In this document: positions 1 to 8,500 of the stretch, in pieces
Layout of the letters: each line of letters opens with the position of its first letter
Position numbering within the stretch: position 1 is the first letter of the stretch
Origin: Variovorax sp. JS1663
GTDB lineage: Bacteria; Pseudomonadota; Gammaproteobacteria; Burkholderiales; Burkholderiaceae_C
Reading direction: 5' to 3'
Assembly (NCBI RefSeq): GCF_002157355.1
Contig: NZ_LYMK01000026.1
Location: 43,194-107,193, forward strand
Length of the DNA: 64,000 bases
The notes under the pieces: model-generated
Told to the model about the DNA's origin: nothing
Seen by the model: only the letters and a program-made list of their open reading frames with translations
Database searches by the model: none
Translations under genes and position numbers: made by a program

Positions 1-1
1 C

Positions 2-310
2 GGGCGCGTGCTGAAGGGCTCGACGATGGACTTCTTCCTCAAGGTGCGGCTGCCGTGTGCCTTGCCCTCGATCCTCACCGGCATGAAGGTCGCGATCTCG
101 CTCGCGCTGGTGGGGGCGATCGTGGGCGAGTTCGTGGCGTCGCAGCGCGGGCTGGGCTACGTGATCCTGAGCGCGCAGGGCACCTTCGACACCACGCGCG
201 TGTTCGCGGCGGTGACCGTGCTGGCGGTGCTGGGGATCGGCCTCTACGGCGGCCTGGCCTGGGCCGAGCGGCGGCTGACGCCGTGGCGGCCGAAGGAAGC
301 GATGGCCTGA
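2..310 (+). CDS. ABC transporter permease, C-terminal part (5' truncated by window)
   Basis: The reading frame is open from base 2, so the gene starts upstream of the window. About 100 C-terminal residues are visible. They contain the cytoplasmic coupling loop typical of binding-protein-dependent inner-membrane permeases (residues like KVRLPCALPSILTGMK) followed by hydrophobic helices, one ending LGIGLYGGLAWAERRL. The pattern fits the SsuC/TauC/ThiX-type permeases for sulfonates, nitrate or pyrimidine-like substrates. The substrate cannot be deduced because the ATPase and binding protein are outside the window. An intrinsic terminator follows 28 bases after the stop, so this is probably the last gene of its operon. 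Confidence 0.85.
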   Translation, partial: GRVLKGSTMDFFLKVRLPCALPSILTGMKVAISLALVGAIVGEFVASQRGLGYVILSAQGTFDTTRVFAAVTVLAVLGIGLYGGLAWAERRLTPWRPKEAMA

Positions 311-338
311 GACGGCGGCGCGGCTTCAGGCACATGAA

Positions 339-370
339 GGGAGCTGCCCGCAAGGGCGGCTCCCTTTTTT
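339..370 (+). terminator. Rho-independent terminator after the ABC permease gene
   Basis: GGGAGCTGCCC (339-349) pairs with GGGCGGCTCCC (354-364) around a GCAA tetraloop, with one G-T wobble, and six T follow directly. This is a strong intrinsic terminator reading rightward, and it separates the ABC operon from the next cluster. Confidence 0.9.
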
Positions 371-486
371 CGTTCAGCGTTGCTTCTCCCGCCGGCAGAA
401 GTTTGCTATTTATTGTTGCTCAATAGGAAACTTTTATCTAGAGTGTTGCCTCGGGTGCTCGTGGGAGCGCCATCGAGGAGCACGTG

Positions 487-1122
487 ATGAAGTTTGCCTT
501 TCTGCTGTACGAAGGCGTCGAGCCCATCGACCTGGCCGCGATCGGCGTGGTCTCGATGGCGAGGCGCGTGATACCGGAATTCGAATACCTGACGGTCGCC
601 GCCGACGCGGGCCTGCAGCGCTTGTCGAACGGCCTGCGCGTGGCGCCGGATTTCGGCTTCGACGACTGCCCGCCCTTTGACGTGTTGATCGTGCCCGGCG
701 GCCCCGGCTGGGTGCAGGCGAGCGAAGACGCCGCCATCCGCGATTTCCTGCGCCGCCGCGGCGACGGCGCGGTGCTGGTCTCCATCTGCACCGGGGCCAT
801 GCTGCTGGCGAAGGCCGGCCTGCTCGACGGCCGCATCGCGACCACCAAGTGCGAGGTGCGCCCGCCCGAGGTGTCGCCCCTGTCGCTGCTCACGCGCGAC
901 CATCCGCGCATCGATGCGCGCCACGCCCTGATGGTGGACAACGGCACGGTGCTCACCGGGGGCGGCGTGAGCCTGTGCATCGACGCGATGCTCCATCTCA
1001 TCGCCACGCGCGTCGGCGCCGCAGAGGCGGCCGAGGTGGCCCGCATCATCGAGTACGGCGCGGCCTGGGAGGCCAACAAGGCACGCCTGCCCACGCTTCT
1101 TGCAGCCAAGGGTTTGTCCTAG
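487..1122 (+). CDS. DJ-1/PfpI family protein (glutamine-amidotransferase-like fold)
   Basis: A 211-residue protein with the DJ-1/PfpI layout: an N-terminal strand MKFAFLLYEG, a PGGPG turn near residue 75, and the nucleophile elbow SICTGAMLLAKAGLLDG near residue 100 with the candidate catalytic cysteine in ICTGA. Relatives include isonitrile hydratases, GlxA-like regulator domains and stress proteins. No DNA-binding domain is present, so it is an enzyme-type member. I chose ATG 487 over GTG 484 because GAGGAG at 475-480 is then 6 bases away. The following MHS transporter gene suggests a small catabolic unit, but the substrate is unknown. Confidence 0.8.
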   Translation: MKFAFLLYEGVEPIDLAAIGVVSMARRVIPEFEYLTVAADAGLQRLSNGLRVAPDFGFDDCPPFDVLIVPGGPGWVQASEDAAIRDFLRRRGDGAVLVSICTGAMLLAKAGLLDGRIATTKCEVRPPEVSPLSLLTRDHPRIDARHALMVDNGTVLTGGGVSLCIDAMLHLIATRVGAAEAAEVARIIEYGAAWEANKARLPTLLAAKGLS

Positions 1123-1149
1123 CGCGTCATCGCGTTGACGCTCCGGATT

Positions 1150-1189
1150 GGGCAACCTATAGTTGTCTAATGGACAACATAAGTTGCCC
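1150..1189. promoter_or_regulatory. Nested inverted repeat, probable operator upstream of the MHS transporter
   Basis: GTTGTC (1162-1167) and GACAAC (1173-1178) form an inner palindrome with a 5-base spacer. GGGCAAC (1150-1156) and GTTGCCC (1183-1189) form an outer palindrome with almost the same centre. The 40-bp element lies 49 bases before the MHS transporter start. It looks like a dimer- or tetramer-binding operator. The XRE-cupin regulator two kilobases downstream is one candidate ligand, but that link is inferred. Confidence 0.6.
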
Positions 1190-1237
1190 ATCGCAGTGCC
1201 GCCGCGCGGCGCGTGTCTGATCAAACTGGAGAAGGCG

Positions 1238-2563
1238 ATGGAAATCACGCAGGCCACACAGGCCTATGGCGCCGCAGCGGCGGACCAGGCGGACCGCCGC
1301 GTCGGGCGGGTGGTGTTCGCGAGTGCGCTGGGAACGATCATCGAGTGGTACGACTTCCTGATCTACGGCGCGGCCGCGGCGCTGGTGTTCAACAAGCTGT
1401 TCTTTCCGGCGGAGGATCCCTTCGTCGGCACGCTCGCCGCGCTGGGCAGCGCGGCCGTCGGCTTCTTCGCGCGCCCCTTCGGCGGCGCGGTGTTCGGCTA
1501 CTTCGGCGACCGGCTCGGCCGCAAGTCGATGCTGCTGCTGACGCTGATCATCATGGGGCTGGGCACCTTCGCGATCGGCCTTTTGCCCACCTATGCGCAG
1601 ATCGGCATCTGGGCGCCGATCCTGCTGGTGGTGCTGCGCATCATCCAGGGCATCGGCCTGGGCGGCGAGTGGGGCGGGGCGGCGCTCATGGTGCTCGAGC
1701 ACGCGCCGGCCAAGCGGCGCGGGCTGTGCGGCAGCCTGGTGCAGGTGGGTTTCCCGATCGGGCTCATCCTCTCGGCCGGCGTGTTCGGGCTGGTGTCGAA
1801 GCTGCCGGAAGAGGAGTTCCTGTCCTGGGGGTGGCGCGTGCCCTTCCTCTCCAGCCTGGTGCTGGTGATCCTCGGCGCCTTCATTCGCCTCAAGGTGGAA
1901 GAGTCGCCCGTGTTCGAGGCCATGAAGGCCAGGAAGGAGATCGCGCGCAACCCGCTGGCCGAGGCGATCTTCAGGCATCCGAGGAGCTTCCTGGTGGCCA
2001 TCGGCCTGAAAATCTCGGAGGTGTCCTGGGTCTACATGCTCACCGTGTTCGTGGTGGTGTACGCCACCACCCGGCTGGGGCTGCCCAAGGCGCAGATCCT
2101 CGACGCGATCATGATCGCCGCGGCGATCGAGATCGTCACCATCCCGCTGTTCGGCTACCTGTCGGACCTGATCGGCCGGCGGCCCTTCTACTTCGCCGGC
2201 GCGATCTTCACCATCGGCTTCGCCTTCCCGATGTTCTGGCTGCTGGGCACGCGCGATCCGCTGGTGATCGTGGCCGCGGTCGCGGTGGCGCTGAGTTTCG
2301 GCCACGGCTTGATGTTCGCGCCCGAAGCCACCTACTTCCCCGAGCTTTTCGGCGCCCGGGCGCGCTACAGCGGCGCCTCCTTCGGCTTCCAGGTGGCCGC
2401 GGCGATCGGCGGCGGGCTGACGCCGGTGCTGGCCACCTGGTTGAACGAGAAGGCGGGTGGCACGGCCGGCGTTTCCATCATGCTGATCGCGCTGGCCTTG
2501 ATCACGCTGGTTGCCGCGTTCTTTGCGCACGAGACGCGCAACCGTTCCGTGTCGGTGCTCTGA
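1238..2563 (+). CDS. MFS transporter, metabolite:H+ symporter (MHS) family
   Basis: A 441-residue integral membrane protein with about 12 hydrophobic segments. It shows MHS/MFS signatures: SALGTIIEWYDFLIYG at the first helix, GYFGDRLGRKSMLL in the loop after helix 2 (motif A), and a second copy GYLSDLIGRRPFYF in the C-terminal half. Family members such as ShiA, KgtP and ProP import organic acids or osmolytes with protons. ATG 1238 is preferred over an in-frame upstream start at 1163 because GGAG at 1228-1231 is correctly spaced and the conserved region begins about 15 residues later. It lies directly downstream of the nested palindrome. Confidence 0.88.
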   Translation: MEITQATQAYGAAAADQADRRVGRVVFASALGTIIEWYDFLIYGAAAALVFNKLFFPAEDPFVGTLAALGSAAVGFFARPFGGAVFGYFGDRLGRKSMLLLTLIIMGLGTFAIGLLPTYAQIGIWAPILLVVLRIIQGIGLGGEWGGAALMVLEHAPAKRRGLCGSLVQVGFPIGLILSAGVFGLVSKLPEEEFLSWGWRVPFLSSLVLVILGAFIRLKVEESPVFEAMKARKEIARNPLAEAIFRHPRSFLVAIGLKISEVSWVYMLTVFVVVYATTRLGLPKAQILDAIMIAAAIEIVTIPLFGYLSDLIGRRPFYFAGAIFTIGFAFPMFWLLGTRDPLVIVAAVAVALSFGHGLMFAPEATYFPELFGARARYSGASFGFQVAAAIGGGLTPVLATWLNEKAGGTAGVSIMLIALALITLVAAFFAHETRNRSVSVL

Positions 2564-2605
2564 GGCGCCGTCTCTTCCCACACTCATCGATCCAAAGGAG
2601 ATTCC

Positions 2606-3007
2606 ATGTCCACCGTCCACACCGCGCAACGCCTGTCCGGCAAGCTTGAACCCACCCCCGGCGGCTCGGTCTACGTCGACCCCGAGAAGCTGGAATGGCA
2701 GAAGTCCCAGTTCGACAAGATCTGGATGAAGGTGCTCTACCGCAACGACGAGGCCGGCGAGATGACGGTGCTGCTGAAGTGGGAGCCGGGCGCCGTACTG
2801 CCCTTCCACAGGCATCCGGAGATCGAGCAGAGCTGGGTGCTCGAAGGAAGCTTCTACGACCACGACGGCATCTGCCGCGCCGGCCAGTACGTGTGGCGCC
2901 AGCCGGGGTCGCTGCACGAGACGCGTTCCGACGAGGGCTGCCTGCTGTTGGCCATCTACCGCAAGCCCAACGTGTTCTTCCACACGGCGGGCTTCCAGTC
3001 CGCCTGA
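2606..3007 (+). CDS. Cupin-domain protein (ChrR-like cupin)
   Basis: A 133-residue single cupin. Motif 1 is recognisable as PGAVLPFHRHPEIEQSWVLEG (about residues 70-90), with His and Glu metal ligands. Motif 2 is GQYVWRQPGSLHET. It resembles the ChrR-type anti-sigma cupin domain, but without the N-terminal zinc anti-sigma domain, so an enzymatic or ligand-binding role is more likely. AAAGGAG lies 6 bases before ATG. It sits between the MHS transporter and a ferredoxin and is presumably cotranscribed with them. Confidence 0.75.
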   Translation: MSTVHTAQRLSGKLEPTPGGSVYVDPEKLEWQKSQFDKIWMKVLYRNDEAGEMTVLLKWEPGAVLPFHRHPEIEQSWVLEGSFYDHDGICRAGQYVWRQPGSLHETRSDEGCLLLAIYRKPNVFFHTAGFQSA

Positions 3008-3019
3008 GGAGCAGTGCGC

Positions 3020-3346
3020 GTGGCCTACGTCGTCACCGACGCCTGCATCGGCTGCCGCTACGGCGAATGCATCGAGGTCTGCCCGCAGGAGGCGTTTCGC
3101 GAGGGGCCGAACTTCGTCGTGATCGACCCCGACGCGTGCGCCAATTGCGCTCTGTGCGAGATGGTGTGCCCGGTGCAGGCGATCCATCCGGTGCATGGCC
3201 TCGGCGAGGCGATGCGGCCCTTCGCCGCGTTGAACGCGGAGCTCGCGCGGCGCTGGCCCCAGGCGAGCTACCGCGGTCCGCTGCCGGAAGCGGATGCGTG
3301 GGCCGCGCGGACGGACAAGCTCGCGCAGCTCGACCGCGCGACCTAG
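3020..3346 (+). CDS. 7Fe-type (3Fe-4S/4Fe-4S) ferredoxin, FdxA-like
   Basis: The start MAYVVTDACIGC matches the FdxA family. The first cysteine group, CIGCRYGECIEVCP, has the longer C-x4-C spacing seen in 7Fe ferredoxins, and CANCALCEMVCP is the second cluster motif. The roughly 45-residue C-terminal tail is typical of this group. I chose GTG 3020 over GTG 3014 because the Shine-Dalgarno GAGGAG (3006-3011) is 8 bases away and the N-terminus then matches the family. It may supply electrons to an oxygenase-type step of the neighbouring uncharacterised pathway; no oxygenase is adjacent. Confidence 0.85.
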   Translation: MAYVVTDACIGCRYGECIEVCPQEAFREGPNFVVIDPDACANCALCEMVCPVQAIHPVHGLGEAMRPFAALNAELARRWPQASYRGPLPEADAWAARTDKLAQLDRAT

Positions 3347-3379
3347 GCTCGGGGAGGCGCGTCCGTAGAATCGGGCGAC

Positions 3380-4036
3380 ATGCCAACCAAGAAGCGTTCC
3401 GCAGCCAAAGCACCGGAGGGCGCGTCGGATCCGGTGCAGCAGCAGGACGCCGCGCTGCCCACCGCCGACCTCGGCGCCCGCATCAAGCATCAGCGCCTTG
3501 CCGCCGGGCTCACGCTGGCCGAGCTGGCCGAGCGGGCCGGCTTCGGCAAGGCGTACCTCTCGCGCATCGAGAACGGCAAGAAGGTGCCGCCCATCGGTAC
3601 GCTCTCGCGCATCGCGGACGTGCTGGGCATCGAGGCCGCGGCCCTGCTCCAGAACGCAGGCGTGCACACCCGCTGGCGCGGCGCCAGCGTGGTCCGGCGC
3701 AACGAGAAGCGGCAGACGGTGATGGGCGGCAGCGCCTTCGGCTACGACTACTTCGCGCTCACCGACGCCACCGAGGGGCGCGCGCTGCAGCCCTTCCTGT
3801 TCTCCTTCCCGGCCGAGGTCGACAAGTTCGTCTTCTTCGAGCACGAGGGCGAGGAAATGCTGCACGTGCTGACCGGCCGCATCGAATGGCAGGTGGGCAT
3901 GGACAAGTACATCCTCGAGGCCGGCGACACCATCCACTTCGATTCACGCATGCCGCACCGCGGGCATGCGCTGTCGGGCGCGGCGACCGCGCTGGTGGTG
4001 ATGTATTCGCCGGGCAAGCCGGCGAACCTCGGCTAG
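3380..4036 (+). CDS. XRE-family transcriptional regulator with C-terminal cupin
   Basis: A 218-residue two-domain regulator. Residues about 35-90 form a helix-turn-helix of the XRE type (LAERAGFGKAYLSRIENGKK). Residues about 130-215 form a small-molecule-binding cupin (FEHEGEEMLHVLTGRIEW, then MPHRGHA). This architecture (PuuR/SutR-like) usually controls a nearby catabolic or transport operon in response to a small molecule. Its position directly after the PfpI-MHS-cupin-ferredoxin genes suggests it regulates them. Its last bases overlap the convergent nuoB-like gene by 4 bp. Confidence 0.85.
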   Translation: MPTKKRSAAKAPEGASDPVQQQDAALPTADLGARIKHQRLAAGLTLAELAERAGFGKAYLSRIENGKKVPPIGTLSRIADVLGIEAAALLQNAGVHTRWRGASVVRRNEKRQTVMGGSAFGYDYFALTDATEGRALQPFLFSFPAEVDKFVFFEHEGEEMLHVLTGRIEWQVGMDKYILEAGDTIHFDSRMPHRGHALSGAATALVVMYSPGKPANLG

Positions 4037-4593
4037 CGCGAGATGGTCTGCTGTCGGCGAACCTTCTCCTGCAGCTGCAGGATGCCGTAGAGCAGCGCCT
4101 CCGCCGTGGGCGGGCAGCCGGGCACGTAGACGTCGACCGGAATGATGCGGTCGCAGCCACGCACCACCGAATAGCTGTAGTGGTAGTAGCCGCCGCCGTT
4201 GGCGCACGACCCCATCGAGATCACGTAGCGCGGCTCGGCCATCTGGTCGTAAACCTTGCGGATGGCGCGCGCCATCTTGTTGGTGAGGGTGCCGGCCACG
4301 ATCATCAGGTCGGCCTGGCGCGGGCTGGCGCGCGGGATCATGCCGAAGCGGTCCATGTCGTAGCGTGCGCTGGCGGCATGGATCATCTCGACCGCGCAGC
4401 AGGCGAGGCCGAAGGTGAGGTACCACATGCTGCCGGCGCGGGCGCGGTCGATGAGCTCGCGGGCGGAGGTGAGGAGATAGCCGTCTTCGGCAAGCACGGA
4501 GGACAGGGACGAGGACACGGGGGATGGCGCGCAAAGTGCGGATGGCGCCATTCTTCCGGCCGGCGCAGGCGCCGTCTTGGAAAAAACGGACAT
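4033..4593 (-). CDS. Stand-alone NuoB-like subunit (NADH:quinone oxidoreductase chain B family)
   Basis: A 186-residue protein that aligns over about 150 residues with NuoB of complex I. All four ligands of cluster N2 are present: the tandem cysteines in FGLACCAVEMIHA, the cysteine of MGSCANGGGYYHYSY, and the one in VPGCPPTAEALLYG. The first 30 residues are a low-complexity Ser/Ala/Pro extension not usual for NuoB. No other nuo gene is nearby, so this is either a second copy beside a full nuo operon elsewhere or a partner of a different enzyme. It lies downstream of lhr and the AraC gene on the same strand. Confidence 0.85.
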   Translation of the reverse strand: MSVFSKTAPAPAGRMAPSALCAPSPVSSSLSSVLAEDGYLLTSARELIDRARAGSMWYLTFGLACCAVEMIHAASARYDMDRFGMIPRASPRQADLMIVAGTLTNKMARAIRKVYDQMAEPRYVISMGSCANGGGYYHYSYSVVRGCDRIIPVDVYVPGCPPTAEALLYGILQLQEKVRRQQTISR

Positions 4594-4617
4594 GCCCGGC
4601 GCGCAGGCCGATGCGCC

Positions 4618-5487
4618 TCAGCGGTAGGGCCAGTGCCGCGGCGTCAGGGCCCGCGCGAAGCGCAGCATGTCGCGCCCCACGCGGTAGGACCAGTAGCCCG
4701 GGTCGTCGCCGTCGATTCGTGCAAGCAGCTGGCCCATCGGCAGGCCCGACAGCGCGCGCGATTCGTTCGTGAGATGCGACTGGTCGAAATAGCCATGGGC
4801 TGCGGCCAGGCTGCTGAGCGCATCGGGCGCGAGCAGCGCCTCGCCCAGCATGGAGCCGAAGCGGGCGACGCGGTGGTACTGCTTCGGGCCGGTGCCGAGG
4901 GTGGCGGTGAACTGCCGCGAGAACTGCCGCTCGCCCAGGCCGCTGCGATGCGCGGCCGCCCGCGGGCCATGTTGGATGTGCAGCGCGAACTCGGAGGCAC
5001 GGCGGTCGACGCCGCGCGGCGGCCGCTGCCGCCAGCGCGCGCGCAGGAAGTCGAACAGCAGCGCGAGCTGCGCCGGCTCGCCGCGCGCCATGCGCAGCCG
5101 TTCCTCGAGCACGCGCCAGGCCCGTGGCCAGACCGATTCGGCCGCGAAGCTGCGGTTGTGCAGCACCGCCGCCGATTCCCCGAGCAGCCGCGACACGGCG
5201 GCCGGCTGCAGCAGCACCGACAGCATGCGGATGCGGCCGCGCTGCAGCGACATCAGCGGCTGGCTCGACAGGCCGGCGATGAAGGCGCCGGGGGCGGGTG
5301 TCCACCGCGACGGGTCGGCCGTGTCGGGCACGTCGATGCCGCCCTCCAGCATCACCGTCAGCAGGGTGTGCAGGGAGGCCGGCAGATGGCTCTGCACGGG
5401 TTGCTCGCCGGGCTCCAGCTCGAGCAGCAGCACGCAGGTGACGACCGGCCAGAGGTCGGGCGGGACGGGAGGCAGCCGATAGCGCAT
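4618..5487 (-). CDS. AraC-family transcriptional regulator
   Basis: A 289-residue protein. Residues 1-130 (from MRYRLPPVPPDLW) resemble an N-terminal sensory domain. The C-terminal 100 residues hold a double helix-turn-helix of AraC type, recognisable in LGERQFSRQFTATLGTGPKQY, ALSSLAAAHGYFDQSHLTNE and the GLPMGQLLA tail. ATG 5487 lies 29 bases downstream of the lhr stop, so it may be cotranscribed with lhr and read on into the nuoB-like gene 24 bases further. The target genes are unknown. Confidence 0.8.
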   Translation of the reverse strand: MRYRLPPVPPDLWPVVTCVLLLELEPGEQPVQSHLPASLHTLLTVMLEGGIDVPDTADPSRWTPAPGAFIAGLSSQPLMSLQRGRIRMLSVLLQPAAVSRLLGESAAVLHNRSFAAESVWPRAWRVLEERLRMARGEPAQLALLFDFLRARWRQRPPRGVDRRASEFALHIQHGPRAAAHRSGLGERQFSRQFTATLGTGPKQYHRVARFGSMLGEALLAPDALSSLAAAHGYFDQSHLTNESRALSGLPMGQLLARIDGDDPGYWSYRVGRDMLRFARALTPRHWPYR

Positions 5488-5516
5488 GGAGAGTCCTGGC
5501 GCGAGTCCAGTGGCGC

Positions 5517-8500
5517 TCAGGCCAGGGCCTGCTCGGCCGCGAGGCCGCCGCGCACGGCAGGCGAGAGCGTGAGGATGCGGCGCGCGTGCTTCTCCAGCGC
5601 CGCCTCGAGCGGCGCCAGCAGCTGGATCTCGCCGCCCACGCTCGCCGCGATCGGCACGCCGCCCAGGTAGAGCACGCGCGAGCCCGGCACGCGCGGCACC
5701 CGGTTGCCAGGCAGCACGCTGCCCAGCAGGTTGGCCGGATCGGCGGCGGACAGGCAGATCAGCTCCGCGTCCGGTGCCTGCCGCCGCACCTGGCGCAGCA
5801 GCCCGATCGCTTCCGGCAGCGCGAACTGTTCGCCCGACAGGCCGGCGATGAAGCGGCCGCCGCGGATCTCGCCGCGGGCCTCCAGCCGGCGATAGCAGCG
5901 CACCAGCTCGCGCCAGGGCGGCAGCCACGCGGCCTCGCGCTCGATCAGGTGCCAGGCCATCACGCCGTAGCGGCGCAGCAGCACGCGCGCCACCTGTTCG
6001 ACGGCATCGGCGGAAGAGGCTTCGGCGGCCGATGCGGCAGCCGGCCGCGCCAGCGACCAGCGGCCCGCATCCTCGATGCCGAACAACGCCCCGCGCCGGC
6101 GGCGATGGTGCGCATGCATGCCGGCCCGCTTGGAGGCCGGCACCAGCAGCGCCCGCAGCCCCGCATAGCTGTCGCAGCGCACGCGGCCGCGCGCGACCAG
6201 TTCCGACAGGGCATCTTCCAGCTCGGTGCCCAGCAGGCGGGCGCCGTCCGCGATCTCGTCGAAGAAGGAGGCGCCGTGTCCGCCCAGCCACTCGGCCACG
6301 CGCCGCGCGCGCGAGCCCAGGGCCTCGTCGTCGGCCGGAACGGGGGCGAGGCCGGTCCACAGCGCGGCACTGCGGCGCGGCAGCAGCAGGATCGGCGTGC
6401 TGCGCAGCGAGGTGCCGGCGCGCCCGGTGCGGCCTTCCGCGGTGGCGGGGCGCAGCCGCGTCCACATCACGCGGCCGGCGGTGCAGAGGTCGTCGAGCCA
6501 GGGGCTCGCATAGTCGTTGACCCGTGCCGTCAGCAGCTCGGATTCCCACAGCGCGGCGGGCGCCTCGTAGCCTTCGAGCTGGGTCAGCACGCCGGCGAGC
6601 GCCTCGGGGCCGCTGACGCGGGCGCCGGCGCTCAGGTGCTGCCACTCGAACAGGAAGCGCGCGAAGTCGCGTGGCTCGACCGGCTCGATCTCGCGCCGCA
6701 GGCGCTTGAGCGTGTAGCGGTGGATGCGCGCGAGCAGGTGGCGCTCGCACCATTCGGGCGCCGCGGCATCGGGCGTGAAGCGGCCGTGCAGCACCAGGCC
6801 CTCGGCCTGCAGGCCGAGCAGGGCGGTCTCGATCTCGGCGGCGGGCAGGCGCAGTTGCGCTGCGAGCGTTTGAAGGGTGACCGGGCCCAGGCCGCCCAGG
6901 CGCGACTGCAGCAGCTCGCGCAGCGCCGCGTCGCGTGAAGCGGGTGCCTGGCCGTAGCCGGCGGGGGCCTCGATGGCCGGTTCCATGCCGGCTGCGGGAT
7001 GCAGCAGGCGCAGCAGCGAGAGGCGCTCCGCCGCGACCCACAGGCCGTCTTCGTCGCCCGGCGGACGCAGCCGCGTCGCGCGGCCCGCGCGGACCAGCTC
7101 CGCGAGCCATGGCGCCCAAGCCCGATCGCGGGCCGCTTCCTCGGCGGTCAGCAGGCCCAGGCCGTTGAGGGCCTCGTGCATCTCGTCCGCATGGCGCGGG
7201 TCGGGCCAGGCTTCCTCGCGCACGGCGGAGATGGCCTCGGGGTCCAGCCGGCCCAGGTCGTCGGCGCTTTCGGGGTCGGTGTAGCGGCGGCTCTGCACGG
7301 CTTGCGTGCGGCGTTCCTCCAGCGGCGCGTCGTCGAGAAAGGCATAGGGCCGCGCGGAGAGCACCTCGGCCGCGAGCGGGGAGGGCGCGGGCAGGTCGCG
7401 CGCCGCGACCCGCACCTCGCCGGCCTCCATGCGGCGCAGCAGGGCCAGCCAGCCCTCGGCATCCATGGCCTCGTGCAGGCAGTCGTCCAGCGTCTGCGCG
7501 ACCAGCGGGTGGTCCGGCACCTCGCGTTCGCCGGCCAGGTTCTCGGCACATGCAACCTGGTCGGGGAAGACGCTGGCCAGCAGGTCCTCGGACTTCATGC
7601 GCTGCAACTGCGGCGCGACCTTGCGGCCGCCGACGAAGCGCGGCAGCGCCAGCGCGGTGGTCGCGTTCCAGCGCCAGCGCACGCCGAACAACGGCGCGTC
7701 CAGCAAAGCCTGCACCAGCACGTCCAGCGCGGTGGCCGAGTGCAGGTAGCGCGCGACCTCGTCCAGCGCGAAGCTGTGGCTGGTGGAGAGCGACAGCACG
7801 ATGGCGTCTTCCGTCGCCGCGGCCTGCAGCTCGAAGTTGAACTTGCGGCAGAAGCGCTTGCGCAAGGCCAGGCCCCAGGCCCGGTTGAGCCGGCTGCCGA
7901 AAGGCGAGTGGATGACCAGCTGCATGCCGCCCGACTCGTCGAAGAAGCGCTCCAGCACGATCTGCCGCTGGCTGGGCAGCACGCCCAGCACGCCGAGCGT
8001 GCGGGCGAGGTGGTCCACCAACTGCCGCGCCGCATCCTCGGACAGGCCGGCGATGCGCGCCTGGAGCCACTGCACTGCCGCCTGTGCACCTTCGTTCTGG
8101 ATGCGCTCACCGATCTCCTCGCGCAGGCGCGACACGCCGGCGGAGAGCTCGTCGCTGCGCCCCGGCGCCTCGCCGAGCCAGAAGGGGATGTTGGGCGCGG
8201 CGCCCTGCGCGTCCTCCACCCGCACGCGGCCGGGCTCGATGCGCAGGATGCGGTAGCTGGTATTGCCGAGCTGGAACACGTCGCCGGCCAGGCTTTCGAC
8301 CGCGAAATCCTCGTTGACCGTGCCGATCTGGTGCGCCTGCGGCTCCAGCACGACGCTGTAGTCCCCGGTCTCCGGGATGGTGCCGCCGGAGGTGAGGGCG
8401 GTCATGCGCGCACCGCGGCGCTCGCGCAGGCGGTGGTGCACCGCGTCCCTGTGCACGTAGCCGGCGCGGGGGCCGTTGCGGGTGGCGAAGCCCTCGACGA

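Noticed and set aside
1157..3937. Very long leftward open frame over the MHS, cupin, ferredoxin and regulator genes
   Set aside because: It is antisense to four recognisable protein genes and has a His/Arg/Gly-rich composition typical of shadow frames in GC-rich DNA.
4618..8070. 1150-codon leftward frame covering the AraC gene and much of lhr
   Set aside because: Only its last 289 codons, from ATG 5487, look like a protein (AraC family); the rest is an alternative frame of lhr.
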